From assembly GCF_014205155.1 (NCBI RefSeq), contig NZ_JACHMX010000001.1, forward strand, positions 186,001 through 250,000: a stretch of 64,000 nt of DNA. Reading direction: 5' to 3'. This DNA comes from Amycolatopsis umgeniensis (GTDB lineage Bacteria > Actinomycetota > Actinomycetes > Mycobacteriales > Pseudonocardiaceae). The notes beneath the pieces were generated by a model that searched no databases, was not told the origin of the DNA, and saw only the letters and a program-made list of their open reading frames with translations. The position numbers and the translations under genes are program-made. Positions 36,136 to 44,691 of the stretch are shown piece by piece (the stretch's first letter is position 1; every line of letters starts with the position of its first letter).

Positions 36136-36909
36136 ATGTCCGGGAATCTCTCCACACCGGGCGCCAGCGTCACCTCGCGGGCGTTCGCGCTGCTCGGCGC
36201 CTTCGACGTCGACCACCGGGAACTGTCCCTGACCGAACTCGCGAACCGCGCCGACCTGCCGCTGCCCACCGCGCACCGGCTCGCCCGCGAACTCGTCGGC
36301 CTCGGCGCGCTGGAGCGACGCGAGGATCTCTACGCCATCGGCAGGCGGCTGTGGGATCTCGGCCTGCTCGCCCCCGTCCAGTTCGAACTACGGCAGGTCG
36401 CCGCACCCTTCCTCCAGGATCTCTACGGCGCGACAGGTGCCACCGTGCATCTCGGCGAGCGCGACGGCGGCCAGGTGCTCTACCTCGACAGGCTGTCCGG
36501 GAACGCGTCGGTGCCGGTGGTCAGCCGGATCGGCGGGCGACTGCCCCTGCACGCCACCGGCATCGGGAAGGTCTTGCTGGCCTGGGCACCGGAGGACGTC
36601 CAGCGGCAGGTGCTCACCTCGCTCACCCGCGTCACGCCGTACACCATCACCCAGCCCGGACGGCTGCGCGAGCAGTTGCGGCGCGTCCGCCGGGAGGGCT
36701 ACGCGCAGACCGTCGAGGAGATGAGCCCCGGCGCCTGCTCGGTCGCCGTCCCGATCCGGCCGTCCGCCGACGGCGAGGTCGTCGCGGCACTCGGCCTGGT
36801 CGTCCCCGACTTGAGCCGAGGCCGGGCGCGCCTGGTCTCGGCGCTTCAAGTGGCGGCCGCCGGAATCGGCCGGAGCCTGCGAGTTTCACTGAGTGGAAGC
36901 GAACGCTAG
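36136..36909 (+). CDS. IclR-family regulator, probable PobR-type regulator of pobA
   Basis: 257 residues. N-terminal winged helix (LSLTELANRADLPLPTAHRLARELVGLGALERRE) and an effector domain with the IclR pattern (GATVHLGERDGGQVLYLDRL; RLPLHATGIGKVLLAW; GACSVAVPI). It lies 32 nt upstream of pobA on the same strand, and matched operators flank it, so it most likely responds to 4-hydroxybenzoate and controls itself and pobA. Activator versus repressor cannot be decided from sequence. Confidence 0.9.
   Translation: MSGNLSTPGASVTSRAFALLGAFDVDHRELSLTELANRADLPLPTAHRLARELVGLGALERREDLYAIGRRLWDLGLLAPVQFELRQVAAPFLQDLYGATGATVHLGERDGGQVLYLDRLSGNASVPVVSRIGGRLPLHATGIGKVLLAWAPEDVQRQVLTSLTRVTPYTITQPGRLREQLRRVRREGYAQTVEEMSPGACSVAVPIRPSADGEVVAALGLVVPDLSRGRARLVSALQVAAAGIGRSLRVSLSGSER
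36884..36898. promoter_or_regulatory. Candidate IclR/PobR operator upstream of pobA, inside the regulator coding end
   Basis: TTTCACTGAGTGGAA is the reverse complement of the upstream site with one base changed. It lies in the last codons of the regulator (SLSGS) and 44 bp before the pobA start, so pobA can be controlled separately from read-through. Confidence 0.65.
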
Positions 36910-36941
36910 GAGTTCGCCTGGCGCGGGACGAGACTCCGGTC

Positions 36942-38117
36942 ATGCGAACCCCAGTCGCCATCGTCGGCGCAGGCCCCGCCGGACTGCTCCTGTCGCATCT
37001 GCTCGATCTGGCGGGCGTCGAATCGGTGATCGTGGAGACCCGCTCGCGCGAATACGTCGAGGCACGGATCCGGGCCGGTATCCTCGAACAGTCCACAGTG
37101 GACCTCCTGCGCGAGGTCGGGCTCGCCGACCGGCTCGACCGCGAGGGCGACGAGCATCGCGGGATCTACCTGCAATGGCCGGAGGAACGGCACCATCTCG
37201 ACTTCGTGGACCTGGTGGGGCGAAGCGTCACCGTGTACGGCCAGACCGAGGTGACCAAGGACCTCGGCAAGGCGCGCACGGCGGCCGGACAACAGATCCA
37301 CTACGAGGTCACCGACACCGCCGTGCACGACCTCGAGACCGACAAGCCCTACGTCACCTTCACCGGCCCGGACGGCAAACCGGAAAGACTGGACGCCGAC
37401 GTCGTCGTCGGCTGCGACGGCTCTTTCGGCCCCTGTCGCACCGCGATTCCCGACGCCGCGAAGCAGACTTGGGAGCGCACCTACCCGTACTCGTGGCTCG
37501 GCGTCCTCGCCGACGTCGCGCCGTCGACCGATGAGCTCATCTATGCCTGGCATCCCGACGGTTTCGCCATGCATTCGATGCGTTCGGCCACCGTCAGCCG
37601 GTTGTACCTGCAGGTGCCCAACGGCACCGACATCGGCACCTGGTCCGACGACCGGATCTGGGAAGCGCTCGCGGCCCGGCTCGGCCACGGCCAGCACGGC
37701 TGGACGCTCACGCCCGGGCCGATCACCGACAAGAGCGTGCTGCCCATGCGCAGTTTCGTGCAGCAGCCCCTGCGACACGGCCGCCTGTTCCTCGCCGGCG
37801 ACGCCGCGCACATCGTTCCGCCCACCGGTGCGAAAGGCCTCAACCTCGCCGTCGCCGATGTCGCTCTCCTCGCCCCAGCGTTGGCGGCTTTGGTACGAGA
37901 CAAGAACTCCTCACTCGTCGATGCCTACTCCGACACCGCACTGCGCCGGGTTTGGCGGTGCACGCATTTCTCGTGGTGGATGACGACGATGCTGCACCAA
38001 TCGGGCGACCCGTTCGATCAGCAGCTCCAGCTTTCGCAGCTGCAGTGGCTGGGCCGGAGCGAGGCGGGCCGGGCGGGACTGGCGGAGAACTACGCGGGAC
38101 TGCCGATCGGGTTCTGA
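36942..38117 (+). CDS. pobA: 4-hydroxybenzoate 3-monooxygenase
   Basis: 391 residues, close to the 394 of the Pseudomonas enzyme. Group A flavin monooxygenase: VAIVGAGPAGLLLSHLL (FAD), the VVVGCDGSFGPCR DG motif, RLFLAGDAAHIVPPTGAKGLN (GD motif). The substrate-site region HSMRSATVSRLYLQV matches the Ser/Arg pair that binds the carboxylate. It converts 4-hydroxybenzoate to protocatechuate with NAD(P)H and O2. No pca ring-cleavage genes are in the window, so later steps must be encoded elsewhere. Confidence 0.95.
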   Translation: MRTPVAIVGAGPAGLLLSHLLDLAGVESVIVETRSREYVEARIRAGILEQSTVDLLREVGLADRLDREGDEHRGIYLQWPEERHHLDFVDLVGRSVTVYGQTEVTKDLGKARTAAGQQIHYEVTDTAVHDLETDKPYVTFTGPDGKPERLDADVVVGCDGSFGPCRTAIPDAAKQTWERTYPYSWLGVLADVAPSTDELIYAWHPDGFAMHSMRSATVSRLYLQVPNGTDIGTWSDDRIWEALAARLGHGQHGWTLTPGPITDKSVLPMRSFVQQPLRHGRLFLAGDAAHIVPPTGAKGLNLAVADVALLAPALAALVRDKNSSLVDAYSDTALRRVWRCTHFSWWMTTMLHQSGDPFDQQLQLSQLQWLGRSEAGRAGLAENYAGLPIGF

Positions 38118-38340
38118 TTCCGCGGCGATGTCGCGGCGGGTCTTCGTCGATGGCGTGATGGAGATGGCCGATCTTCCCGGTGCCGTAGTCCGCTTGGTAG
38201 CGGGCCCGCCGATCGTCCGGCGCGACCTGGTCGTCCAGCCGAGGGCGTACGAAGCCAGCGCCAACGACCACCTCTTCTCTGCTGCGTGCTCGTTTGCTCG
38301 TTGCCGCATTTCGGCAACGGCCGGACTGCTCGAGTCTTGT
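38118..38340. other. Non-coding spacer after pobA
   Basis: No credible gene seen on either strand. The last ~40 bases (38301-38340) contain a weak, decayed relative of the end of the tandem-repeat unit that follows. Confidence 0.5.
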
Positions 38341-38630
38341 CAGAAGCAGCAAGCCCCGCCTCAAGTGCTCAGTGCGGCATGCGCAGGCGCCGTCGCCGAT
38401 TCGCCGCGACAGCTCAGTTGGCAACAACTGGACCGCCCGGTTCTGACAGAAGCAGCAAGCCCCGCCTCAAGTGCTCAGTGCGGCATGCGCAGGCGCCGTC
38501 GCCGATTCGCCGCGACAGCTCAGTTGGCAACAACTGGACCGCCCGGTCTTGTCAGAGCCGCAAGCCACACTCAGGTGATCAGTGCAGCAGGCGCCATCGC
38601 CGATTTGCGGCAACAGCTCAAAACGGCAGC
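38341..38630. repeat. 106-bp tandem direct repeats
   Basis: Two adjacent copies (38341-38446, 38447-38552) are identical for the first 100 bases and differ only in the last six. A third, diverged and shortened copy begins at 38553 and merges with the 3' end of the HNH gene. The bases before copy 1 (TCTTGT) equal the last six of copy 2, as expected from unequal crossing-over or slippage. The unit length (35 codons plus 1) shifts the reading frame between copies. Confidence 0.95.
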
Positions 38631-39855
38631 ACTTCCGGCCGGGTTCGTGCAACGGCGGCGGCGTGCTGGTGTGGGTCCGTCCGGCGGGGGTGGTGACAGT
38701 GAGACCACCGTCGGGGTCGAGGCGGTAGATCCAGCCGGGTTCGTCCTTCAACCGGTGATCACGAGTGCAGTAGGTGACGAGGTCGGCCACGTTCGTTTCG
38801 CCTTGGAACTGCCACGGGATCGAATGGTCGAGTTCGCAGGAGTGGGCGGCCCGGGTGCAGCCGGGTCTTCGGCACTCGCGATCTCGCACGAGGACGAACT
38901 CGGCCGTTGCCGCGTCGGGGCGATAGCGCGTTCTGCCCAGATCTTGGACCTGGCCGCTGAGCGGGTCCGTGATGATGCGACGGAGCACGGTGTTCGCTCC
39001 GGTGGCGATCTGACGCCCCAAACCCGCCGGGATGTAACCGTGCCCGGCCATCTTCACCGGGTCGTCGTTCAGCCCCAGATACGTGGTGAGATCCATGTTC
39101 AGGAACACCTCGGCGCGTTCGGAGACACCGCCCTGCCCACCGAGGAGCAGGTCCAGCGCGATGTCGGCGCGGAGCTGGTCCATCGTGCGAGTATCGCCTT
39201 CGTTCCGCAGCGCCCGCGCTTCCCGGTGGATTCGCTGATAGGCGGCAGTGACCTTCTCGACGGGTCCGTCCACCACCTCGATCGAAGCGACTCCCATCTC
39301 CCCTTGGGCCATGGACAAGCGGCGGCCTTCCCTGCTCTCGGTCGCCCGCCTCTCGGCGCCGGATCGATCGACCTTCGTCGCCGCGTGGCTCGCCGCCTTA
39401 CGGACCTGTTCACTGTTCTTGTCGGGCAGCCGTTTCTCCAGCAACGCGTCCACGGTCAAGGAGTCCTCATCGGACAGCCATGCGGTCGCCTCGGCCACCT
39501 TCTGTGCCGCGAACCCGCTCACCTGACCACGATCCATCAACGACAACGTCCGCGGCAGCCGTGACGTCAGTGCCACACCCGTCGCCACGAGAGATCCGGC
39601 GAAAGCGTCCACAAGAGACAGTTCCAGCGCGACCTCCTGAACCACGCTCCGCACACCGGCCCGCACCTCGCTCAACCGGGACAGCGCCCGATACCGCACA
39701 GCCTCGAGCCGCGCGATCGCGACACCGACCTCCTTCGCGACGAGCAAGGAATCCTTGTCTTCCAAAGAACCCGCTAAAGCATTGATCTCCTCCAAACAAT
39801 CCGGATCGGTCATTTCCTCGAGTACGGCCGAGAGTTCGGCACTGGAAGTAGCCAC
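38467..39855 (-). CDS. DUF222/HNH endonuclease domain protein (13E12 family)
   Basis: 462 residues. The N-terminal ~250 residues are helical DUF222 (LSEVRAGVRSVVQEVALELSLV; MDRGQVSGFAAQKVAEATAWLSD). The HNH nuclease motif is CRRPGCTRAAHSCELDHSIPW followed by TNVADLVTYCTRDHRLKDEPGW. The usual C-terminus is reached near TSTPPPL; the last ~50 residues are Cys-rich (CCRFELLPQIGDGACC...) and are read from the tandem repeats, so the tail is probably non-functional. These genes occur in many copies in actinobacteria and behave like mobile or repeat-associated elements. Confidence 0.88.
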   Translation of the reverse strand: MATSSAELSAVLEEMTDPDCLEEINALAGSLEDKDSLLVAKEVGVAIARLEAVRYRALSRLSEVRAGVRSVVQEVALELSLVDAFAGSLVATGVALTSRLPRTLSLMDRGQVSGFAAQKVAEATAWLSDEDSLTVDALLEKRLPDKNSEQVRKAASHAATKVDRSGAERRATESREGRRLSMAQGEMGVASIEVVDGPVEKVTAAYQRIHREARALRNEGDTRTMDQLRADIALDLLLGGQGGVSERAEVFLNMDLTTYLGLNDDPVKMAGHGYIPAGLGRQIATGANTVLRRIITDPLSGQVQDLGRTRYRPDAATAEFVLVRDRECRRPGCTRAAHSCELDHSIPWQFQGETNVADLVTYCTRDHRLKDEPGWIYRLDPDGGLTVTTPAGRTHTSTPPPLHEPGRKCCRFELLPQIGDGACCTDHLSVACGSDKTGRSSCCQLSCRGESATAPAHAALST

Positions 39856-39886
39856 GAACGGAACCTACAACCGGCCACCGACAAAA

Positions 39887-41623
39887 CTAGCGCGCCAGAC
39901 TCAGCCGCCGTTCGCGATGTGCGGTCATGTAGACCGGCGTATTCACGACGCCGTACCCGCGATAGCCGCCGATCCGTTGTACCACCTCGAAAAAGACGCG
40001 CGCCCCGATCAGTTCGGTACAGAAATGCAAGAACTCACCGGACGAGTCACGGTCATACAGCACCGAGTTCTCCCGCAGCTCGGCGGCGAAAGGCAAGTCG
40101 AACCGGGCGTCGAGATCGTCGTAGTAGTTTCCGGGAATATCCAGCAAGGGAGCACCACGTCCCCTTAAAGCGCGCGCGACCGCGAGAGCGTCTTCGCAAG
40201 CGAAAGCGACATGCTGAGGCGAAGGCACTCCTGGCGCCCACTCCCCTCGCCGCACCAAAGCGCTGTCCAACGTCAGCCGGACGTCCTGGTCGCCGACAGC
40301 CCGGCTGCGTACGAGTCCGAACGGCGCCGCGAATTCGGAGACCTCTTCCGGCCGCAAGCCCAGCACCGAACGATAGAACAGCGTCGCCTCGTCGAAGTGG
40401 TCGAAGGGTTGCGTCAAAGCGATGTGGTCGATGCCGGTGATCCCCACCCCGGACGGCGCCGCGCCGGACGGGACGAAGTCGCGAAGCCACTCGTCATTGC
40501 CGCAGAAGACGATTTCGGTTCCGTCCGGCGCGGCGACGGAGGACGGGCCGCGTTCGGGCGCGAGCAAGGTCTCGGCACGCCGCGCCGATCCGGCCGGGTC
40601 CGCACTCACCAGGCCGAGAGCGCTGACAGCGCCGTCCCTCGTGGTTTCGTTCACCAGCACCCGAGCCGAACCCTGTTGCCACAGCTGAACCGGCTTCGAG
40701 CGATGAGTTGCGGCACGCACGAAACCGAGAGCCTCGAGTACCGTCCCCGGAACGGAGAGTTCCGCGAACGCGTGCCCGCCCAATCGAGGTGCCGGGGGAA
40801 TCTCGAGGGTACCCACGGATTCCCGCAACGCGACCAGGGACCGCATGGCATCGACGGCCGCGGGACGCGGGTCCGCCTGCCGGAAGACGTCGTTGAAGAC
40901 CTCCAGTGAAAGCGGCCCTCGATAGCCGGCTGCCAGCACATGACCGGTGAATGTGGCCAAGTCGAACGCGCCCTGCCCCGGGAAGAGCCGGTGATGGCGG
41001 CTCCAGTGCAGCACGTCCATGTCCAGCAGGGGCGCGTCGGCCAGCTGCAGGAAGAAGATCTTCTCCCCGGGGATCGTCCGGATCGCGCGAGGATCACTGC
41101 GCCTCGACAGGATGTGGAAGCTGTCGAGGCAGACCCCCAAGGCCGCGTGATCGGCCCGCCGGACGATGCGCCACGCGTGCTCGTAGGTGTTCACGAACCG
41201 GCCCCACGCGAGCGCTTCGTACGCGACGCGGATTCCGCGTTCACCAGCCACTTCGGCCAGCTCATGCAGCTGCGAAGCGGCGAGGTCGTCGTCATCGACG
41301 GCATCGGGCGAGACAGACGAGCACACCAGGACGGTGTCCGCCCCGAGTTCGGCCATGAGGTCGAACTTCCGTCGCGCCCGGCGAAGATTCGCCCGGAGGA
41401 CGTCCGGCGGCACCGCCTCGAAATCCCGGAAAGGCTGGTAGAGATCGATCCTGAGCCCGAGATCGGCACAGAGCCGCCGGATCTCCGACGGCGACCTCCG
41501 CGACGCGATCAGGTCGTTCTCGAAGATCTCGACACCGCCGAATCCGGCCGCGGCGGCCGCCGCGAGTTTGTCCTCGAGCGTGCCGGACAGACAGACGGTC
41601 GCGATGGCGGTGTCACCGGACAT
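39887..41623 (-). CDS. quiC: 3-dehydroshikimate dehydratase fused to an HPPD-like domain (QuiC type)
   Basis: 578 residues. Residues 1-~265 are a xylose-isomerase-like TIM barrel (LGADTVLVCSSVS; VAYEALAWG; LGVCLDSFHILSR; FFLQLADAPLLDMDVLHWSRHHRLFPGQG) with the metal ligands of dehydroshikimate dehydratase. A degenerate VOC repeat follows and, from ~420, a 4-hydroxyphenylpyruvate-dioxygenase-like VOC domain with GIDHIAL, PQHVAF and GEFLHFCTE, which keeps the two-His-one-Glu triad. It makes protocatechuate from 3-dehydroshikimate. The stop overlaps nothing; the start overlaps the dehydrogenase gene by 11 nt. Confidence 0.92.
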   Translation of the reverse strand: MSGDTAIATVCLSGTLEDKLAAAAAAGFGGVEIFENDLIASRRSPSEIRRLCADLGLRIDLYQPFRDFEAVPPDVLRANLRRARRKFDLMAELGADTVLVCSSVSPDAVDDDDLAASQLHELAEVAGERGIRVAYEALAWGRFVNTYEHAWRIVRRADHAALGVCLDSFHILSRRSDPRAIRTIPGEKIFFLQLADAPLLDMDVLHWSRHHRLFPGQGAFDLATFTGHVLAAGYRGPLSLEVFNDVFRQADPRPAAVDAMRSLVALRESVGTLEIPPAPRLGGHAFAELSVPGTVLEALGFVRAATHRSKPVQLWQQGSARVLVNETTRDGAVSALGLVSADPAGSARRAETLLAPERGPSSVAAPDGTEIVFCGNDEWLRDFVPSGAAPSGVGITGIDHIALTQPFDHFDEATLFYRSVLGLRPEEVSEFAAPFGLVRSRAVGDQDVRLTLDSALVRRGEWAPGVPSPQHVAFACEDALAVARALRGRGAPLLDIPGNYYDDLDARFDLPFAAELRENSVLYDRDSSGEFLHFCTELIGARVFFEVVQRIGGYRGYGVVNTPVYMTAHRERRLSLAR

Positions 41624-42464
41624 GGGCGGGTTTCCCTTCCAACGCTTCGAAATGCCGGATCATCCGGTCGGCGTCCGGCTCCGCGCCGGTGAACATGCGG
41701 AACGAGTCCGCCGCTTGGAAGACCACCATGCCGCCGCCGTGCAGCGTCCGACATCCGCGCTCCCGCGCCTGCTTCAGCAGCGTGGTCTCCAGCGGCCGGT
41801 ACACGATGTCCGCCACCCACATCCCCGCGCGCAGCGACCCGGCGGGGACCGGCGATCCCGGGTACGCGGCCATCCCGGTCGGGGTCGCGTGGACGAGACC
41901 GTCGGCCATCCGAATATCTTCAAGAGAGCCGGAGAGAGCCCTGTCGTCACCGAAACGCCTCCGCAGCCCGGCCACCAGAGCCCCGGCACGCACGGAGTCG
42001 ACGTCGTGGACGATCAGCCGTCCGGTCCCCAGCGAAAGCAGGGCATGGGCGACGGCCGCACCCGCGCCGCCCGCGCCGAGAAGAACGACAGTGTCCATGT
42101 CCGCGTCGGGCAGTCCTTGGATGAGGTTGCGGGCGAATCCGGTCGAGTCGGTGTTGTGCCCGGTCGCCAGTCCCTCGCGAAACACGACAGTGTTCACGGC
42201 GCCGAGCGCAGCGGCTTCGGGCGCGATCTCGTCGAGATACGGCAACACCCGTTGTTTCACCGGATGCGTGATGTTGAGCCCGTCGAAGCCCGCGGTCCGG
42301 GCGGCGGCCAGCACCTCGCCGATCGGCATCCTCAGCACGTCGAGGTCGAGACGCCGGTAGAGGTAGCGCAGCCCGAGTTCATCGGCTTCCCGTTCGTGCA
42401 GCGCGGGGCTCAGCGACGGCCCGATACCGGCGCCGACCAGGCCGATGAGGTAGCTGTCCACCAA
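41613..42464 (-). CDS. Quinate/shikimate dehydrogenase (AroE family)
   Basis: 283 residues. AroE signatures: GPSLSPALHEREADELG, GLNITHPVKQRVLPYLDE (catalytic Lys), HNTDSTGFARNL, and a Rossmann motif VVLLGAGGAGAAVAHALL; GGGMVVFQAADSFRMFTG near the C-terminus. HNTDSTGF resembles catabolic quinate/shikimate dehydrogenases rather than E. coli AroE. It precedes quiC with an 11-nt overlap, so it should oxidise shikimate (to dehydroshikimate) or quinate. First gene of the pair, with an operator 12 bp before the start. Confidence 0.9.
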   Translation of the reverse strand: MVDSYLIGLVGAGIGPSLSPALHEREADELGLRYLYRRLDLDVLRMPIGEVLAAARTAGFDGLNITHPVKQRVLPYLDEIAPEAAALGAVNTVVFREGLATGHNTDSTGFARNLIQGLPDADMDTVVLLGAGGAGAAVAHALLSLGTGRLIVHDVDSVRAGALVAGLRRRFGDDRALSGSLEDIRMADGLVHATPTGMAAYPGSPVPAGSLRAGMWVADIVYRPLETTLLKQARERGCRTLHGGGMVVFQAADSFRMFTGAEPDADRMIRHFEALEGKPAHVR

Positions 42465-42475
42465 GATCCTCCTCT

Positions 42476-42498
42476 AATGTACGAACTAGTGAGTTCAC
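42476..42498. promoter_or_regulatory. Quinate-operon operator, copy 1
   Basis: A 23-bp element (AATGTACGA, A, CTAGT, G, AGTT and three more bases) lies 12 bp upstream of the dehydrogenase gene. It matches 19 of 23 positions, in inverse orientation, with the element before the transporter gene. The TetR gene between them is the likely binder. Confidence 0.75.
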
Positions 42499-42571
42499 TG
42501 TAGCGCGAACGCGCCGACGCGAGAAGGGCTGCGCTAGAGTGGGGCCCCACCAGCGGTTCGAAGGGAGTCAG

Positions 42572-43213
42572 GTGGCCGCACCGTCGTCCGAAGTCGAGCG
42601 CCAGCGCGACAAGGAACGCACCCGCGCCGAAATCCTCGCGGTGGCCACCAGGGAGTTCGCCGACAAGGGTTACGCCGGCGCGAGGGTCGACGAGATCGCC
42701 GCGCGCACGAGCACCACCAAGCGGATGATCTACTACTACTTCGGCGGCAAAGAACAGCTCTACGTCGCCGCCCTCGAGCGGGCGTACGCCACCATCCGAG
42801 CCCTCGAACAGGACCTGGACGTCGACCACCTCGAACCCGAGGACGCGATCCGCCAGCTGGCCGAGCTCACCTTCGACCACCACGAGGCGAATCCGGACTT
42901 CATCCGCCTCGTGAGCATCGAGAACATCCATCACGGCGAGCACATCGCGCGTTCCGAAGCCTTGTCCGGTATGGCGAACCCCGCGCTCGACGTCCTCACC
43001 CGCATCCTCGGCCGCGGCCGTGAGGCAGGCCGGTTCCGCGACGACGTCGACGCGCTCGACGTGCACATGGTGATCAGCTCGTTCTGCGTGTTCCGCCTCG
43101 CGAACCGGCACACCTTCTCCGCGATCTTCGGCCGCGACATGCTCGACCCCGCGCGCCGCGCCCACTACCGCCTGATGCTGGGCGACCTGGTGATCGAGTA
43201 CCTGACGGCCTGA
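42572..43213 (+). CDS. TetR-family regulator of the quinate/shikimate genes
   Basis: 213 residues from the GTG at 42572, preceded by GAAGGGAG; an upstream in-frame ATG at 42539 has no such signal. N-terminal helix-turn-helix: FADKGYAGARVDEIAARTSTTKRMIYYYFGGKEQLYVAALE. The C-terminal domain, with HHEANPDFIRLVSIENIHHGEHI, resembles the TetR_C branch seen with aromatic catabolic genes. It lies between the divergent catabolic genes and the transporter, both carrying the same operator. Confidence 0.9.
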   Translation: MAAPSSEVERQRDKERTRAEILAVATREFADKGYAGARVDEIAARTSTTKRMIYYYFGGKEQLYVAALERAYATIRALEQDLDVDHLEPEDAIRQLAELTFDHHEANPDFIRLVSIENIHHGEHIARSEALSGMANPALDVLTRILGRGREAGRFRDDVDALDVHMVISSFCVFRLANRHTFSAIFGRDMLDPARRAHYRLMLGDLVIEYLTA

Positions 43214-43255
43214 AGCCCCCGCTCTTGACAACCGGGGCACCTTCTCGCACGCTGT

Positions 43256-43278
43256 ATTAACTAACTAGATCGTACATT
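43256..43278. promoter_or_regulatory. Quinate-operon operator, copy 2
   Basis: Reverse-complement orientation of the element at 42476 (AATGTACGA, T, CTAGT, T, AGTT). It ends 11 bp before the transporter GTG, consistent with repression of transport and catabolism by one regulator. Confidence 0.75.
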
Positions 43279-43289
43279 GGAGCGTCGAC

Positions 43290-44627
43290 GTGGCCTCTCC
43301 CTCCCCTGTCACGCAAGGCATGCCCCGCAAAGCGGCACTGGCCGCCTGGATCGGCAGTGCCCTGGAGTACTACGACTTCTTCATCTACGGAACCGCCGCC
43401 GCGCTGGTGTTCAACAAGGTCTTCTTCCCGGCCTCCTCCCCCGCCACCGGAACGCTGCTCGCGCTGGCGACCTTCGGCGTCGGGTACCTCGCCCGCCCGG
43501 TGGGCGCGTTCGTGCTCGGACACGTCGGCGACCGGCTCGGCCGCAAGAAGGTCCTGGTCTTCACCTTGCTGCTGATGGGCGCCACGACGTTCCTCGTCGG
43601 ATGCCTGCCGACGTACGCCTCCATCGGCGTGCTCGCCCCGATCCTGCTGGTGGTTCTCCGCCTGCTGCAAGGACTTTCGGCCGCGGGCGAGCAGGCGGGC
43701 GCCAACTCGATGTCCATGGAGCACGCGCCGCCCCACCGTCGTGGCTACTACACGAGCTTCACCCTCAGCGGCACACAGGCGGGCCAGATCCTCGCCACCG
43801 CCGTCTTCCTGCCGATCGCCGCGCTCCCCCAGGAACAGTTGCTCACCTGGGGCTGGCGGATCCCGTTCTGGTGCAGCGCGATCGTGGTCGTCGTCGGGTT
43901 CGTGATCCGCCGCAAGATCGACGAGACCCCGGTGTTCGAGCAGAACAAGTCCGACGTCGCCAAGCTGCCGGTCGCCGTGCTCTTCCGGACACAGTGGAAG
44001 GACGTGCTCCGCGTCGTCGCCGCGGCCACGATCGCCTCCGTCAGCACGATCTTCACCGTCTACGCGCTGAGCTACGCCGTCAACACGGTCGGACTGGAAC
44101 GCGGGCCGATCCTGTGGGTCGGCGTACTGGCCAACGTCGCCGCATTGCTCGCGATCCCTTTCCTGGCGGGACTTTCCGACCGCATCGGTCGCAAACCGGT
44201 GTTCATCGCGGGCTGTCTCGCCTGCGCGGTGCTGATCTTCCCGTACCTGTGGTCGATTTCGAACGGTTCGTACCCGCTGATCTTCACCCTCGGCATCCTG
44301 CTGTTCGGCGTGGCCTACAGCGGTGTCAACGGAGTCTGGCCGTCGTTCTACGGCGAGATGTTCAGCGCCAAGGTCCGTCTCTCGGGGATGGCGATCGGCA
44401 CTCAGATCGGGTTCGCCATCGCCGGGTTCGCCCCGAGTGTGGTGGCCGCGATCGGGTCGGGGAAGGACGACTGGCTCGGCGTCGCCGTCTTCACCGCGGC
44501 GGTCTGCCTGCTCAGCGCGGGCGCCGCGCTCACCGCGCGTGAGACGCACGACGTCCCGACCGAGGAACTCGGCGCGGCGCACGTCCGGCGGGCGAAAGTG
44601 CCCGCTTCCGCGACGCGTGGCGGATGA
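43290..44627 (+). CDS. MHS-family MFS transporter, probable shikimate/quinate importer
   Basis: 445 residues, 12 membrane segments. Metabolite:H+ symporter signatures are clear: ALAAWIGSALEYYDFFIYGTAAAL, GYLARPVGAFVLGHVGDRLGRKKVL and RLLQGLSAAGEQAGANSM. ShiA (shikimate) and proline/betaine carriers share this family; its neighbours and shared operator point to shikimate or quinate. The GTG at 43290 is used. Confidence 0.9.
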   Translation: MASPSPVTQGMPRKAALAAWIGSALEYYDFFIYGTAAALVFNKVFFPASSPATGTLLALATFGVGYLARPVGAFVLGHVGDRLGRKKVLVFTLLLMGATTFLVGCLPTYASIGVLAPILLVVLRLLQGLSAAGEQAGANSMSMEHAPPHRRGYYTSFTLSGTQAGQILATAVFLPIAALPQEQLLTWGWRIPFWCSAIVVVVGFVIRRKIDETPVFEQNKSDVAKLPVAVLFRTQWKDVLRVVAAATIASVSTIFTVYALSYAVNTVGLERGPILWVGVLANVAALLAIPFLAGLSDRIGRKPVFIAGCLACAVLIFPYLWSISNGSYPLIFTLGILLFGVAYSGVNGVWPSFYGEMFSAKVRLSGMAIGTQIGFAIAGFAPSVVAAIGSGKDDWLGVAVFTAAVCLLSAGAALTARETHDVPTEELGAAHVRRAKVPASATRGG

Positions 44628-44691
44628 AACCGGGCGGCCGGTGCGTCCAGACTCGGTGGCAGAACTTCATGCCACGTCAGGAGTGCGACCG

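Noticed and set aside
38341..38552. CRISPR-like array
   Set aside because: The 106-bp units are adjacent without variable spacers and far longer than CRISPR repeats; no cas genes nearby.
38128..39564. Plus-strand open frame of 478 codons over the HNH gene
   Set aside because: The minus-strand frame carries DUF222 and HNH motifs; the plus frame has none.
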